From NCBI GenBank assembly GCA_947499565.1, contig CANMOV010000002.1, positions 558,001 to 622,000 on the forward strand: a DNA stretch of 64,000 bases, written 5' to 3'. This DNA comes from an uncultured Croceitalea sp. Its GTDB lineage: Bacteria > Bacteroidota > Bacteroidia > Flavobacteriales > Flavobacteriaceae. The position numbers and the translations under genes were made by a program. The notes beneath the pieces were generated by a model that searched no databases, had not been told where the DNA came from, and saw only the letters and a list, made by a program, of their open reading frames with translations. Positions within the stretch are counted from its first letter, which is position 1. Each line of letters starts with the position of its first letter. This document shows positions 34,936 to 41,932 of this stretch, piece by piece.

Positions 34936-35346
34936 ATGCTCTCCAAAAAAACAAAATACGGCTTAAAAGCACTTACCTTTTTGGCATCTCAGCCAGATAG
35001 AGAGCCAGTGCAGATAGCAGAAGTCGCTAAACAGGAAAATATTTCCCAAAAATTTTTAGAAAGCATTTTATTAACCCTTCGTAGAAATGGTTTTTTAGGC
35101 TCAAAAAAAGGAAAGGGTGGTGGTTACTACTTAATTAAAGAGCCAGAAGCTATTCAAATGACTTCTGTAATGCGTGTTTTGGAAGGACCAATTGCTATGG
35201 TACCCTGCGTTAGTCTTAATTTTTATGAAAAATGTGATGATTGCCCAGATGAGGGCATATGCACTGTGAATAAATTAATGCTTAAAGTACGAGACGCCAA
35301 TTTAGAAGTATATCGTAATACTACTTTACAGGATCTTATTGCTTAA
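34936..35346 (+). CDS. Rrf2-family transcriptional regulator
   Basis: A 136-residue winged-helix regulator of the Rrf2/CymR/IscR family. The N-terminus MLSKKTKYGLKALTFLASQP and recognition region ENISQKFLESILLTLRRNGF are typical, followed by the GGYYLIKEP wing. Cysteines lie in PCVSLNFYEKCDDCPDEGIC, similar in number but not in exact spacing to IscR's cluster ligands, so metal or Fe-S sensing is possible but unproven. It precedes the sulfate-assimilation genes and is the likely reader of the CCTAT-N7-ATAGG palindromes there. Confidence 0.92.
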   Translation: MLSKKTKYGLKALTFLASQPDREPVQIAEVAKQENISQKFLESILLTLRRNGFLGSKKGKGGGYYLIKEPEAIQMTSVMRVLEGPIAMVPCVSLNFYEKCDDCPDEGICTVNKLMLKVRDANLEVYRNTTLQDLIA

Positions 35347-35400
35347 TTAATTAGGATTGTAACTTTTATATTCTCAAATTTTGATCTTTCATTTTAGTAA

Positions 35401-35418
35401 TCTATTAAAACTATAGGA
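35401..35418 (+). promoter_or_regulatory. Rrf2-type operator 1
   Basis: TCTATTAAAACTATAGGA has the form (C)CTAT-N7-ATAGG with one mismatch. It is in the Rrf2-cysH gap, about 65 bases upstream of the cysH -7 element. Confidence 0.5.
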
Positions 35419-35467
35419 TTAAAATAAATTTAATCAAATTTTAGCTTTTTCAATTGAAATTTTGTTT

Positions 35468-35498
35468 TATGTTTGTAATTCCTATTAAATCTATAGGG
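35468..35498 (+). promoter_or_regulatory. cysH -7 element with Rrf2-type operator 2
   Basis: TATGTTTG (35468-35475) is an exact TAnnTTTG. Five bases on, CCTATTAAATCTATAGGG (35481-35498) contains a perfect CCTAT-N7-ATAGG palindrome, covering the expected transcription start and ending 12 bases before the cysH ATG. This is a classic repressor position. Regulator identity is inferred from the neighbouring Rrf2 gene. Confidence 0.6.
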
Positions 35499-35510
35499 TA
35501 ATAAAATTAT

Positions 35511-36137
35511 ATGCAACTCTCTGAAAAGCAAATTTTAAATTTTAATAAACAGTTTAGGGGAATACCTCCTGAGGAAATAATTAGTTGGGCAGTAAATCTT
35601 TCGAGTAAAAGAATTGTCACTACAAGTTTTGGTAAGTATTCAGCGGTGCTACTAAGTACATTTCAAAGAATTGATCCCTTAGTAAATGTGATTTGGTGTG
35701 ATACTGGATTTAACCTCCCAGAAACCTATGAGCATGCTAACTATTTGATAAATAGATATAACCTTAATTTGCACACCTATGTTCCAAAAGAGACTAGAGC
35801 TTATACTGAACACCGATTAGGTTTTCCGGGTTTAAATGAGCCAGGACATGAAGAATTTTCTGATATTATAAAGTTAGAGCCTTTTAGACGGGCACTGGAA
35901 GAGCATAAACCTAAAATTTGGTTTACAAATATTAGAATACGGCAAACTGCACTTAGGAGTACAAAGGATATTTTAAGTTTGAGTAAAGAGGGGATTTTAA
36001 AAGTGAGCCCCTTTTATTATTGGACAGATGATGATTTGGATGATTATTTAGAAGCTCACAATCTCCCCAAAAACAGCACTTATTTTGACCCTGTCAAAGC
36101 CTTAGAAAGCAGGGAATGCGGTATTCATTTGCAATAG
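35511..36137 (+). CDS. cysH: Phosphoadenylyl-sulfate (PAPS) reductase
   Basis: A 208-residue PP-loop reductase that converts activated sulfate to sulfite. Visible are the PP-loop TTSFGKYSAVLL, the VIWCDTGFNLPETYEHA block and the C-terminal catalytic ECGIH with its single cysteine five residues from the end. The double-cysteine pairs that ligate the 4Fe-4S cluster of APS reductases are absent, favouring a PAPS-type enzyme. The segment WFTNIRIRQTALR differs from the usual GLRREQS and may alter substrate use. No sulfate adenylyltransferase genes follow, unlike many relatives. Confidence 0.85.
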   Translation: MQLSEKQILNFNKQFRGIPPEEIISWAVNLSSKRIVTTSFGKYSAVLLSTFQRIDPLVNVIWCDTGFNLPETYEHANYLINRYNLNLHTYVPKETRAYTEHRLGFPGLNEPGHEEFSDIIKLEPFRRALEEHKPKIWFTNIRIRQTALRSTKDILSLSKEGILKVSPFYYWTDDDLDDYLEAHNLPKNSTYFDPVKALESRECGIHLQ

Positions 36138-36170
36138 TTGACATTTAGGATAGTTTAATCATTTTAATAA

Positions 36171-36189
36171 TCCTATTAAATGGATAGGA
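36171..36189 (+). promoter_or_regulatory. Rrf2-type operator 3
   Basis: TCCTATTAAATGGATAGGA contains a perfect CCTAT-N7-ATAGG palindrome, 12 bases before the sulfite reductase ATG. The same motif and near-identical distance to the start as operator 2 suggest a second regulated promoter or start within the cluster. Confidence 0.6.
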
Positions 36190-36201
36190 AATATAGGAAT
36201 A

Positions 36202-38292
36202 ATGAGAAGCTTTAGAACAGAAATAGAGAACCCAGTAGTTGAGAAAGATATTCTAGAATTAGAACGTAAAATTCATGAATTCCAGGAAGGCAAATTGGAT
36301 GAAGAGAAATTCCGTAGTCTACGTTTAGCGAGAGGTGTTTATGGCCAGCGACAGCAAGGGGTTCAGATGATACGGATTAAGTTGCCTTATGGTAAAGTTT
36401 CTTCTAAACAGTTAAAGCGAATTTGTGATGTGTCTGATGAATACTCTACAGGTCGTTTGCATATTACCACTAGGCAGGATATTCAGATACATTATGTAGA
36501 CTTGAATAGAACACCAGAGCTTTGGGCGGAACTGGAAAAGAATGAGGTTACGCTTCGTGAAGCTTGTGGAAATACGGTTCGTAACGTCACCGCGAGTGAG
36601 ACAGCAGGTATTGATGTTGATGAACCTTTTGATGTTTCACCATATGCACACGCCTTGTTCCAATATTTTTTAAGAAACCCTATTAGTCAAGAAATGGGTA
36701 GAAAGTTTAAAGTGTCTTTTTCTGCGAGTGATGCTGATACTGGACTTTCGTATATGCATGACCTAGGTTTTATTGCTAAAATCCAAAATGGAGTTCGTGG
36801 TTTTAAAGTGTTATTAGCTGGTGGATTAGGTTCACAGCCCAGACATGCCGATGTGCTTTACGAGTTTTTGCCATCTGATAAAATAATTCCTTTAATGGAA
36901 GGTGTTGTTCGTGTATTCGATAGATACGGTGAGCGTAAAAGTAGAGCAAAAGCCAGAATGAAGTTTTTATTAAAAGATGTTGGGTTAGACGGATTCAAAG
37001 AATTACTGGAAGCTCAACAAGAATCTATTCCTATCCATACTTTTCCAATAGATGCTGATAGCTATCCTAAAGTGCAAGTAGCTACGACTAAGGCACCAGA
37101 AGTTGAAATTACAGATATTAAAGCCTTTGAAAAATGGAAGTCTACAAACCTTGTTTCTCAAAAACAAGAGGGATATGTTGCAATTGGTATTAAAGTTTTA
37201 CTGGGAGATTTCTATACCAACAAGGCAAGATTATTGGCAGATTTGGTTCAAAACTATGCAGCTGGAGAATTACGTCTTTCATTACGTCAAAATATCCTGA
37301 TTCCTTTTGTAAAAGAAGAATTGATACCATTCTTTTATACTGAACTTAAAAAACTAGGTTTTGTAGAAGCAGGGTATAATAAAGCAGTTGATATAACGGC
37401 ATGCCCAGGGACAGATACTTGTAATCTAGGAATTGCCAGTAGCACTGGTATTGCAGTGGAACTGGAACGCATAATTAAAGAAGAATACCCAGAATATTTA
37501 AGTAACTCAGATGTAGTTATTAAGATAAGTGGATGTATGAATGCTTGTGGGCAACATAATATGGCCAATATTGGATTTCAAGGGATGAGTGTACGAACCA
37601 AAGATAAGCTAGTAGCTCCGGCACTTCAGGTATTGTTAGGTGGCGGTAACATTGGTGATGGTGAGGGTCGTTTTGCGGATAAGGTGGTCAAAATTCCAAG
37701 CAAGAGAGGGCCAGAAGCACTTCGTGTTATTTTAAACGATTTTAATACTAATGGCAACGGCGCTTCTTATGCAGATTATTACGCTGATAAAGGGGAACAT
37801 TATTTCTATAATCTATTAAAGCACTTAACGGATGTTGATAACCTATCCGCTGAAGATTTTATCGATTGGGGAAATACAGAAAAATATAAGAAAGAGATTG
37901 GTATTGGAGAGTGTGCAGGTGTAGTTATAGATTTAATAGCAACCCTGCTATTTGAAAGTCAGGAAAAAATAGAGAAGGCAGAGGAGGCATTAGCCGAAAA
38001 AAAATGGTCTGCAAGTGTTTATTATTCTTATACCTCTATGGTAAATTCTGCGAAAGCAATCTTAACTTCTGAAAAGGTAAAAGTGAATACCCATAACAGC
38101 ATTATTAAAGATTTTCAAGAAAAATTTGTCGTTACTGGTAAGCTTTCTGTAGCAGGAGGTTTTGCTAACAAAGTACTTCAAATCAATGAAAATCACCCTA
38201 CAGAAGTTTTTGCTACCAGATATTTAAAGGATGCTAAATCCTTTTTAGAGAAGGTTTCGGAATTCAGAAAATTAGAATTAGCTCATGCTTAA
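36202..38292 (+). CDS. Siroheme nitrite/sulfite reductase with C-terminal HEPN-like domain
   Basis: A 696-residue reductase. Residues about 1-560 contain the two ferredoxin-like and two siroheme/4Fe-4S domains; cluster ligands are in ITACPGTDTCNLGIASSTG and KISGCMNACGQHN, and substrate arginines in RLHITTRQDIQIH. In this cysH context it is read as ferredoxin-dependent sulfite reductase. The last about 115 residues (IGECAGVVIDLIATLLFESQ, KWSASVYYSYTSMVNSAKAI) form a helical HEPN-like domain not found in classical enzymes. Its role is unknown. The stop overlaps the SUMT gene by 8 bases. Confidence 0.9.
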   Translation: MRSFRTEIENPVVEKDILELERKIHEFQEGKLDEEKFRSLRLARGVYGQRQQGVQMIRIKLPYGKVSSKQLKRICDVSDEYSTGRLHITTRQDIQIHYVDLNRTPELWAELEKNEVTLREACGNTVRNVTASETAGIDVDEPFDVSPYAHALFQYFLRNPISQEMGRKFKVSFSASDADTGLSYMHDLGFIAKIQNGVRGFKVLLAGGLGSQPRHADVLYEFLPSDKIIPLMEGVVRVFDRYGERKSRAKARMKFLLKDVGLDGFKELLEAQQESIPIHTFPIDADSYPKVQVATTKAPEVEITDIKAFEKWKSTNLVSQKQEGYVAIGIKVLLGDFYTNKARLLADLVQNYAAGELRLSLRQNILIPFVKEELIPFFYTELKKLGFVEAGYNKAVDITACPGTDTCNLGIASSTGIAVELERIIKEEYPEYLSNSDVVIKISGCMNACGQHNMANIGFQGMSVRTKDKLVAPALQVLLGGGNIGDGEGRFADKVVKIPSKRGPEALRVILNDFNTNGNGASYADYYADKGEHYFYNLLKHLTDVDNLSAEDFIDWGNTEKYKKEIGIGECAGVVIDLIATLLFESQEKIEKAEEALAEKKWSASVYYSYTSMVNSAKAILTSEKVKVNTHNSIIKDFQEKFVVTGKLSVAGGFANKVLQINENHPTEVFATRYLKDAKSFLEKVSEFRKLELAHA

Positions 38293-39058
38293 GCAAGGAA
38301 AACTTATAGTCGTTGGAGCGGGTCCGGGAGACCCCGAACTCATAACCTTAAAGGCAATAAAAGCGATAGAAAGTGCTGATGTATTATTGTATGATGCTTT
38401 GGTAAATGATGAGCTATTAAAGTATGCCCCAAATGCTGAATGCATATTTGTAGGAAAACGTAAAGGATGCTATACCTACCAACAAGAGCAAATCAACGAC
38501 CTATTTGTGCAAAGAGCACATGAGGGTAAAGTTGTGGTTCGGCTTAAAGGGGGAGATCCATTTGTTTTTGGAAGAGGATCTGAAGAGATGGAGCATGCAG
38601 CAAATTTTGGAATTGAAACTTTGCTAGTGCCAGGTTTATCTTCAAGCCTATCAGTGCCGGCAATGCAGAATATACCCGTTACAAAACGTGGTTCATCGGA
38701 AAGTTTTTGGGTAATAACAGGAACTACCAAGGAGCATAAATTGTCAGATGATATTCGTTTAGCAGCAAAGTCTAATGCAACTGTGGTTATTTTGATGGGA
38801 ATGTCAAAACTTTCTCAAATCGTTCAGCTTTTTAAGAATGAGGGAAAATCGAAAACCGCAATTGCCATTGTTCAAAATGGTACAAGAGCAGATGAAAAAA
38901 TAGGTTTAGGTACTATTGAATCTATAGAAACCGAAGTAAAAAGAAAAGAACTCACGAACCCGGCGATTATCATTATTGGAGAGGTAGTAAAACACAGAGC
39001 CAAAATATTAGAAATTCAAAGAACGTATAAACAACCTGAATTAGAATTAGTTCGATAA
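38285..39058 (+). CDS. cobA: Uroporphyrinogen-III C-methyltransferase
   Basis: A 257-residue SAM-dependent methyltransferase (SUMT) that makes precorrin-2, the precursor of siroheme. It carries the N-terminal GAGPGDPELITLKAIKAI motif, VRLKGGDPFVFGRGSEEME and VPGLSSSLSVPAMQNIPVT. The single-domain form lacks the oxidase/chelatase part of CysG, which must be encoded elsewhere. Its overlap with the sulfite reductase gene shows it serves siroheme supply for that enzyme. Confidence 0.95.
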   Translation: MLKQGKLIVVGAGPGDPELITLKAIKAIESADVLLYDALVNDELLKYAPNAECIFVGKRKGCYTYQQEQINDLFVQRAHEGKVVVRLKGGDPFVFGRGSEEMEHAANFGIETLLVPGLSSSLSVPAMQNIPVTKRGSSESFWVITGTTKEHKLSDDIRLAAKSNATVVILMGMSKLSQIVQLFKNEGKSKTAIAIVQNGTRADEKIGLGTIESIETEVKRKELTNPAIIIIGEVVKHRAKILEIQRTYKQPELELVR

Positions 39059-39108
39059 AGCGGAGTAAATAATAATTGCAAAATGACCTTTTAAAGAAGA
39101 GGTCGAAA

Positions 39109-40179
39109 ATGATTAAAATGATAAAAACAGATATACTAATTATAGGAGCAGGTCCAACAGGTTTATTTACCGTTTTTGAAGCAGGGTTATTAAAATTGAA
39201 GTGTCATTTGATAGATGCTTTACCACAACCAGGAGGGCAATGTTCCGAGATTTATCCCAAAAAACCTATCTATGATATTCCAGCTTTTCCAGAGATATTA
39301 GCAGGAGATTTAGTGAATAACCTAATGGAACAAATAAAGCCTTTTGAAGCGGGTTTTACTTTTGGAGAAAGAGCTGAAACTTTAGATAAGCAGGAGGATG
39401 GGTCTTACATTGTTACAACAAATAAAGGAACGCAACATCAAGCACCAGTTGTAGTTATTGCAGGCGGATTAGGCTCTTTTGAACCCAGAAAACCACCTAT
39501 CGAAAATATAAAGGATTTTGAGGAAAAGGGTGTAGCATATATTGTAAAAGACCCTGAAGTATATCGTAACAAAAAAGTGGTAATTGCTGGTGGAGGTGAT
39601 TCTGCTTTAGATTGGGCTATTTATCTATCAGATGTAGCATCTGAGGTTTCCTTAGTTCATAGGAGAAATGAATTCCGCGGAGCATTGGATTCCGTAGAAA
39701 AAGCTTCTGAATTGGCTAAATTGGGAAAAATCAAATTATTCACTGAAGCTGAAGTAAAAAGATTGTATGGAGACGATCAATTAGAGGCAGTCGTAGTTAA
39801 GCATAATGATGCGGCGAAAGGAGAAACTTACTTGGAGGTGGATGATTTTATTCCTTTGTTCGGACTATCACCAAAACTAGGTCCGATTGCACACTGGGGG
39901 CTTGAAATCGAAAAGAATGCTATTAAAGTCAATAATGCCAAAGACTATCAAACCAATATTCCTGGAGTATTTGCTATAGGTGATGTAAACACCTATGAAG
40001 GTAAATTAAAATTAATACTGTCTGGTTTTCATGAAGCTGCTGTTATGTGTCAATATGCATATCAACTAATTAATCCAGGCAAACGGTATGTTATGAAATA
40101 TACTACAGTTGGTGGTGTAGAAGGCTTTGATGGAACAAAAAAAGAAGCCAAAAAGGAAGTGGTACAAAGTATCGCATAA
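39109..40179 (+). CDS. Ferredoxin-NADP+ reductase (thioredoxin-reductase-like)
   Basis: A 356-residue FAD/NAD(P)-dependent oxidoreductase. The FAD motif ILIIGAGPTGLFTVFEAGLL and the second nucleotide motif VVIAGGGDSALDWAIYLSD are present, as is the C-terminal GVFAIGDVNTYEGKLKLILSGFH-type region (from about residue 285). There is no CxxC redox pair, so it fits the thioredoxin-reductase-like ferredoxin-NADP reductases rather than TrxB. It would feed reduced ferredoxin to the sulfite reductase. ATG 39109 is chosen over an upstream TTG at 39076; ATG 39118 is also possible. Confidence 0.88.
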   Translation: MIKMIKTDILIIGAGPTGLFTVFEAGLLKLKCHLIDALPQPGGQCSEIYPKKPIYDIPAFPEILAGDLVNNLMEQIKPFEAGFTFGERAETLDKQEDGSYIVTTNKGTQHQAPVVVIAGGLGSFEPRKPPIENIKDFEEKGVAYIVKDPEVYRNKKVVIAGGGDSALDWAIYLSDVASEVSLVHRRNEFRGALDSVEKASELAKLGKIKLFTEAEVKRLYGDDQLEAVVVKHNDAAKGETYLEVDDFIPLFGLSPKLGPIAHWGLEIEKNAIKVNNAKDYQTNIPGVFAIGDVNTYEGKLKLILSGFHEAAVMCQYAYQLINPGKRYVMKYTTVGGVEGFDGTKKEAKKEVVQSIA

Positions 40180-40205
40180 ATTTTGTTGTTAATTAATTAG
40201 CTAAT

Positions 40206-40240
40206 AACCCTTTAATTTGGTGAAGATTGGAGGGTTTTTT
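40206..40240 (+). terminator. Intrinsic terminator of the sulfite-reduction operon
   Basis: AACCCTTTAAT (40206-40216) pairs with ATTGGAGGGTT (40226-40236), 11 bp with two G-U pairs, followed by TTTTTT. It ends the cysH-to-reductase block before the metH leader. Confidence 0.75.
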
Positions 40241-40331
40241 ATTTAAGAAAACAATCAAAAAAAGGCGTATTAATTTGTTTAAGACCAATCTGTGGCTTTA
40301 ATTTGTATCTAGTTCATTAATAATTTGAATT

Positions 40332-40429
40332 GTTATCAAGAAAGGCGGAGGGAATAGACCCATTGAAGCCTTAGCAACCCTTTATCTGTAAAGAAGGTGC
40401 TAAATTCTACCCATTTGGGATTAGATAAC
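40332..40429 (+). promoter_or_regulatory. SAM-I (S-box) riboswitch upstream of metH
   Basis: P1 pairs GTTATC (40332-40337) with GATAAC (40424-40429). The blocks AAGAAAGGCGGAGGGAAT, GACCCATTGAAGCCTTAGC, AACCC and GGTGCTAAATTC follow in S-box order and match the metY copy closely. P4 here is a short CCCA/TGGG hairpin. A downstream CTTGATAAT (40464-40472) could pair with the 5' strand GTTATCAAG (40332-40340) and compete with P1. It leads the metH-N, four-helix-bundle, metH-C, metF genes. Confidence 0.95.
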
Positions 40430-40511
40430 CAAAAGAAAGACAAACCGTCTTACCTTTTCCTTACTTGATAATTACAACAATAAATTACGCTAAATGCGTA
40501 AATAATGTAAT

Positions 40512-41507
40512 ATGATTAAGGATTTACTACATCAAAAGATTTTAATATTAGATGGAGCTATGGGTACCATGCTCCAACGTTATAAGTTTACCGAAGATGA
40601 TTTTCGTGGTGAACGCTTTAAGGATTGGGAGCATCCTTTACAAGGTAATAATGATTTATTATCTCTTACTCAGCCTGAGGCAATAGCTGAAGTACATCGT
40701 AAATATTTTGCAGCGGGAGCGGATATCGTTGAAACCAATACATTTTCAGGTACTACGATTGCTATGGCTGATTATCATATGGAAGATTTGGTTTATGAAC
40801 TAAATTATGAATCAGCTCGCATTGCAAAGGAAGTTGCAAAAGATTTTACGACTAAAGAGCCTCATAAACCACGGTTTGTTGCAGGTAGTATTGGTCCAAC
40901 CAACAAAACAGCAAGTATGTCTCCAGATGTAAACGACCCTGGCTTTAGAGCTGTATCTTTTGATGAATTACGTATCGCATATAAACAGCAGGTAGAAGCA
41001 CTTTTGGATGGTGGGGCAGATATCCTTCTTGTAGAAACCATTTTTGATACCTTGAATGCAAAGGCCGCATTATTTGCTATTGAAGAGGTAAAGGAAGAGC
41101 GTACTATTGATGTTCCCATTATGGTTAGTGGGACAATAACGGATGCATCAGGCAGAACTTTATCTGGACAAACGGCAGAGGCATTTTTGATTTCTGTATC
41201 CCATATTCCAATATTATCTGTCGGATTTAATTGCGCCCTAGGTGCTAAGCAACTCGTACCTCATTTGGAAGTTATTTCTACAAAATCGAATCATGCAATT
41301 AGCGCACACCCAAATGCAGGTTTGCCAAATGCTTTTGGAGAATATGATGAATCTCCAGAGCAAATGGCAGCTCAAATAAAAGAATATGTAGAGAAAGGCT
41401 TGATAAATATAGTTGGAGGTTGTTGTGGCACCACTCCTGAGCATATAACAGCAATAGCTAATGTAGTAGCCGACTATCCCCCAAGGACTTTGTTCGTTGA
41501 TAGTTAA
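40512..41507 (+). CDS. metH: Methionine synthase, homocysteine-binding half
   Basis: A 331-residue homocysteine S-methyltransferase domain equal to the N-terminal third of cobalamin-dependent MetH. It has [30 protein letters not shown], and zinc-ligand cysteines in [12 protein letters not shown] and [13 protein letters not shown]. It ends PPRTLFVDS, exactly where intact MetH continues into the linker before the pterin domain. The remaining domains are encoded separately at 41889-44606. The final codons lie in the left arm of an inverted repeat. Confidence 0.95.
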   Translation: MIKDLLHQKILILDGAMGTMLQRYKFTEDDFRGERFKDWEHPLQGNNDLLSLTQPEAIAEVHRKYFAAGADIVETNTFSGTTIAMADYHMEDLVYELNYESARIAKEVAKDFTTKEPHKPRFVAGSIGPTNKTASMSPDVNDPGFRAVSFDELRIAYKQQVEALLDGGADILLVETIFDTLNAKAALFAIEEVKEERTIDVPIMVSGTITDASGRTLSGQTAEAFLISVSHIPILSVGFNCALGAKQLVPHLEVISTKSNHAISAHPNAGLPNAFGEYDESPEQMAAQIKEYVEKGLINIVGGCCGTTPEHITAIANVVADYPPRTLFVDS

Positions 41508-41932
41508 TCGTTTTTCGTTAATCGTCTAAAAGAAGAATTAATTGGATTATAAAGAATTAGATATTTGGGTTCAGGTAAGGAAATTGGTAAAAACGGTTTA
41601 TGTTTTATCAAAGTCTTTTCCTAGAGATGAGCAATTTTCACTTAATTCTCAGATAAAAAGAAGCGTAGTTTCTATTCCATCTAATATTGCTGAAGGTTGT
41701 GGTAGGCAATCAAATAAAGAAACCATACATTTTCTGCATATTGCGAGGGGTTCACTTTTTGAGTTGGAAACACAATTGATTTTAGCTAGTGATTTGAATT
41801 TTATCTCATCGGATTTAAACACCATTTTAGAAGAAATTGAAAGAGTTAAAAAATTGTTGAACGGTTTTATTAATTACTATAAGAAATTATGAGAGCATTC
41901 GACGAAAAACGAAAAACGAAAAACGGACAACG
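41495..41932 (+). mobile_element. IVS-like element between the metH halves
   Basis: Two 32-base arms, 41495-41526 and 41901-41932, are complementary at 25 of 32 positions, with an 18-base core (CGTTTTTCGTTAATCGTC against the complement of 41901-41918) matching at 16. They enclose a four-helix-bundle protein gene. This layout copies that of 23S rRNA intervening sequences, where an S23-type ORF lies in a long stem. The left arm covers the end of the first metH ORF and the right arm the N-terminal codons of the second ([13 protein letters not shown]). Origin by insertion is inferred. Confidence 0.55.
41542..41892 (+). CDS. Four-helix-bundle protein (23S rRNA intervening-sequence type)
   Basis: A 116-residue protein of the S23/IVS family related to bAvd. 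Hallmarks are [40 protein letters not shown] and [16 protein letters not shown]. The fold is a four-helix bundle that oligomerises and has basic patches; the cellular role is unknown outside diversity-generating retroelements. The only usable start is TTG at 41542. The stop overlaps the next ATG by 4 bases (ATGA), so the second metH half is probably translated by coupling to it. Confidence 0.85.
   Translation: MDYKELDIWVQVRKLVKTVYVLSKSFPRDEQFSLNSQIKRSVVSIPSNIAEGCGRQSNKETIHFLHIARGSLFELETQLILASDLNFISSDLNTILEEIERVKKLLNGFINYYKKL

Noticed and set aside
35511..36137. CysH as a 4Fe-4S APS reductase
   Set aside because: The cysteine pairs needed for the cluster are missing; only the C-terminal ECGIH cysteine and the VIWCDTG cysteine are present.
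41901..41932. Tandem GAAAAAC copies that could suggest a CRISPR or microsatellite
   Set aside because: Only three short copies with no spacers; the stretch is explained as the right arm of the inverted repeat around the four-helix-bundle gene.
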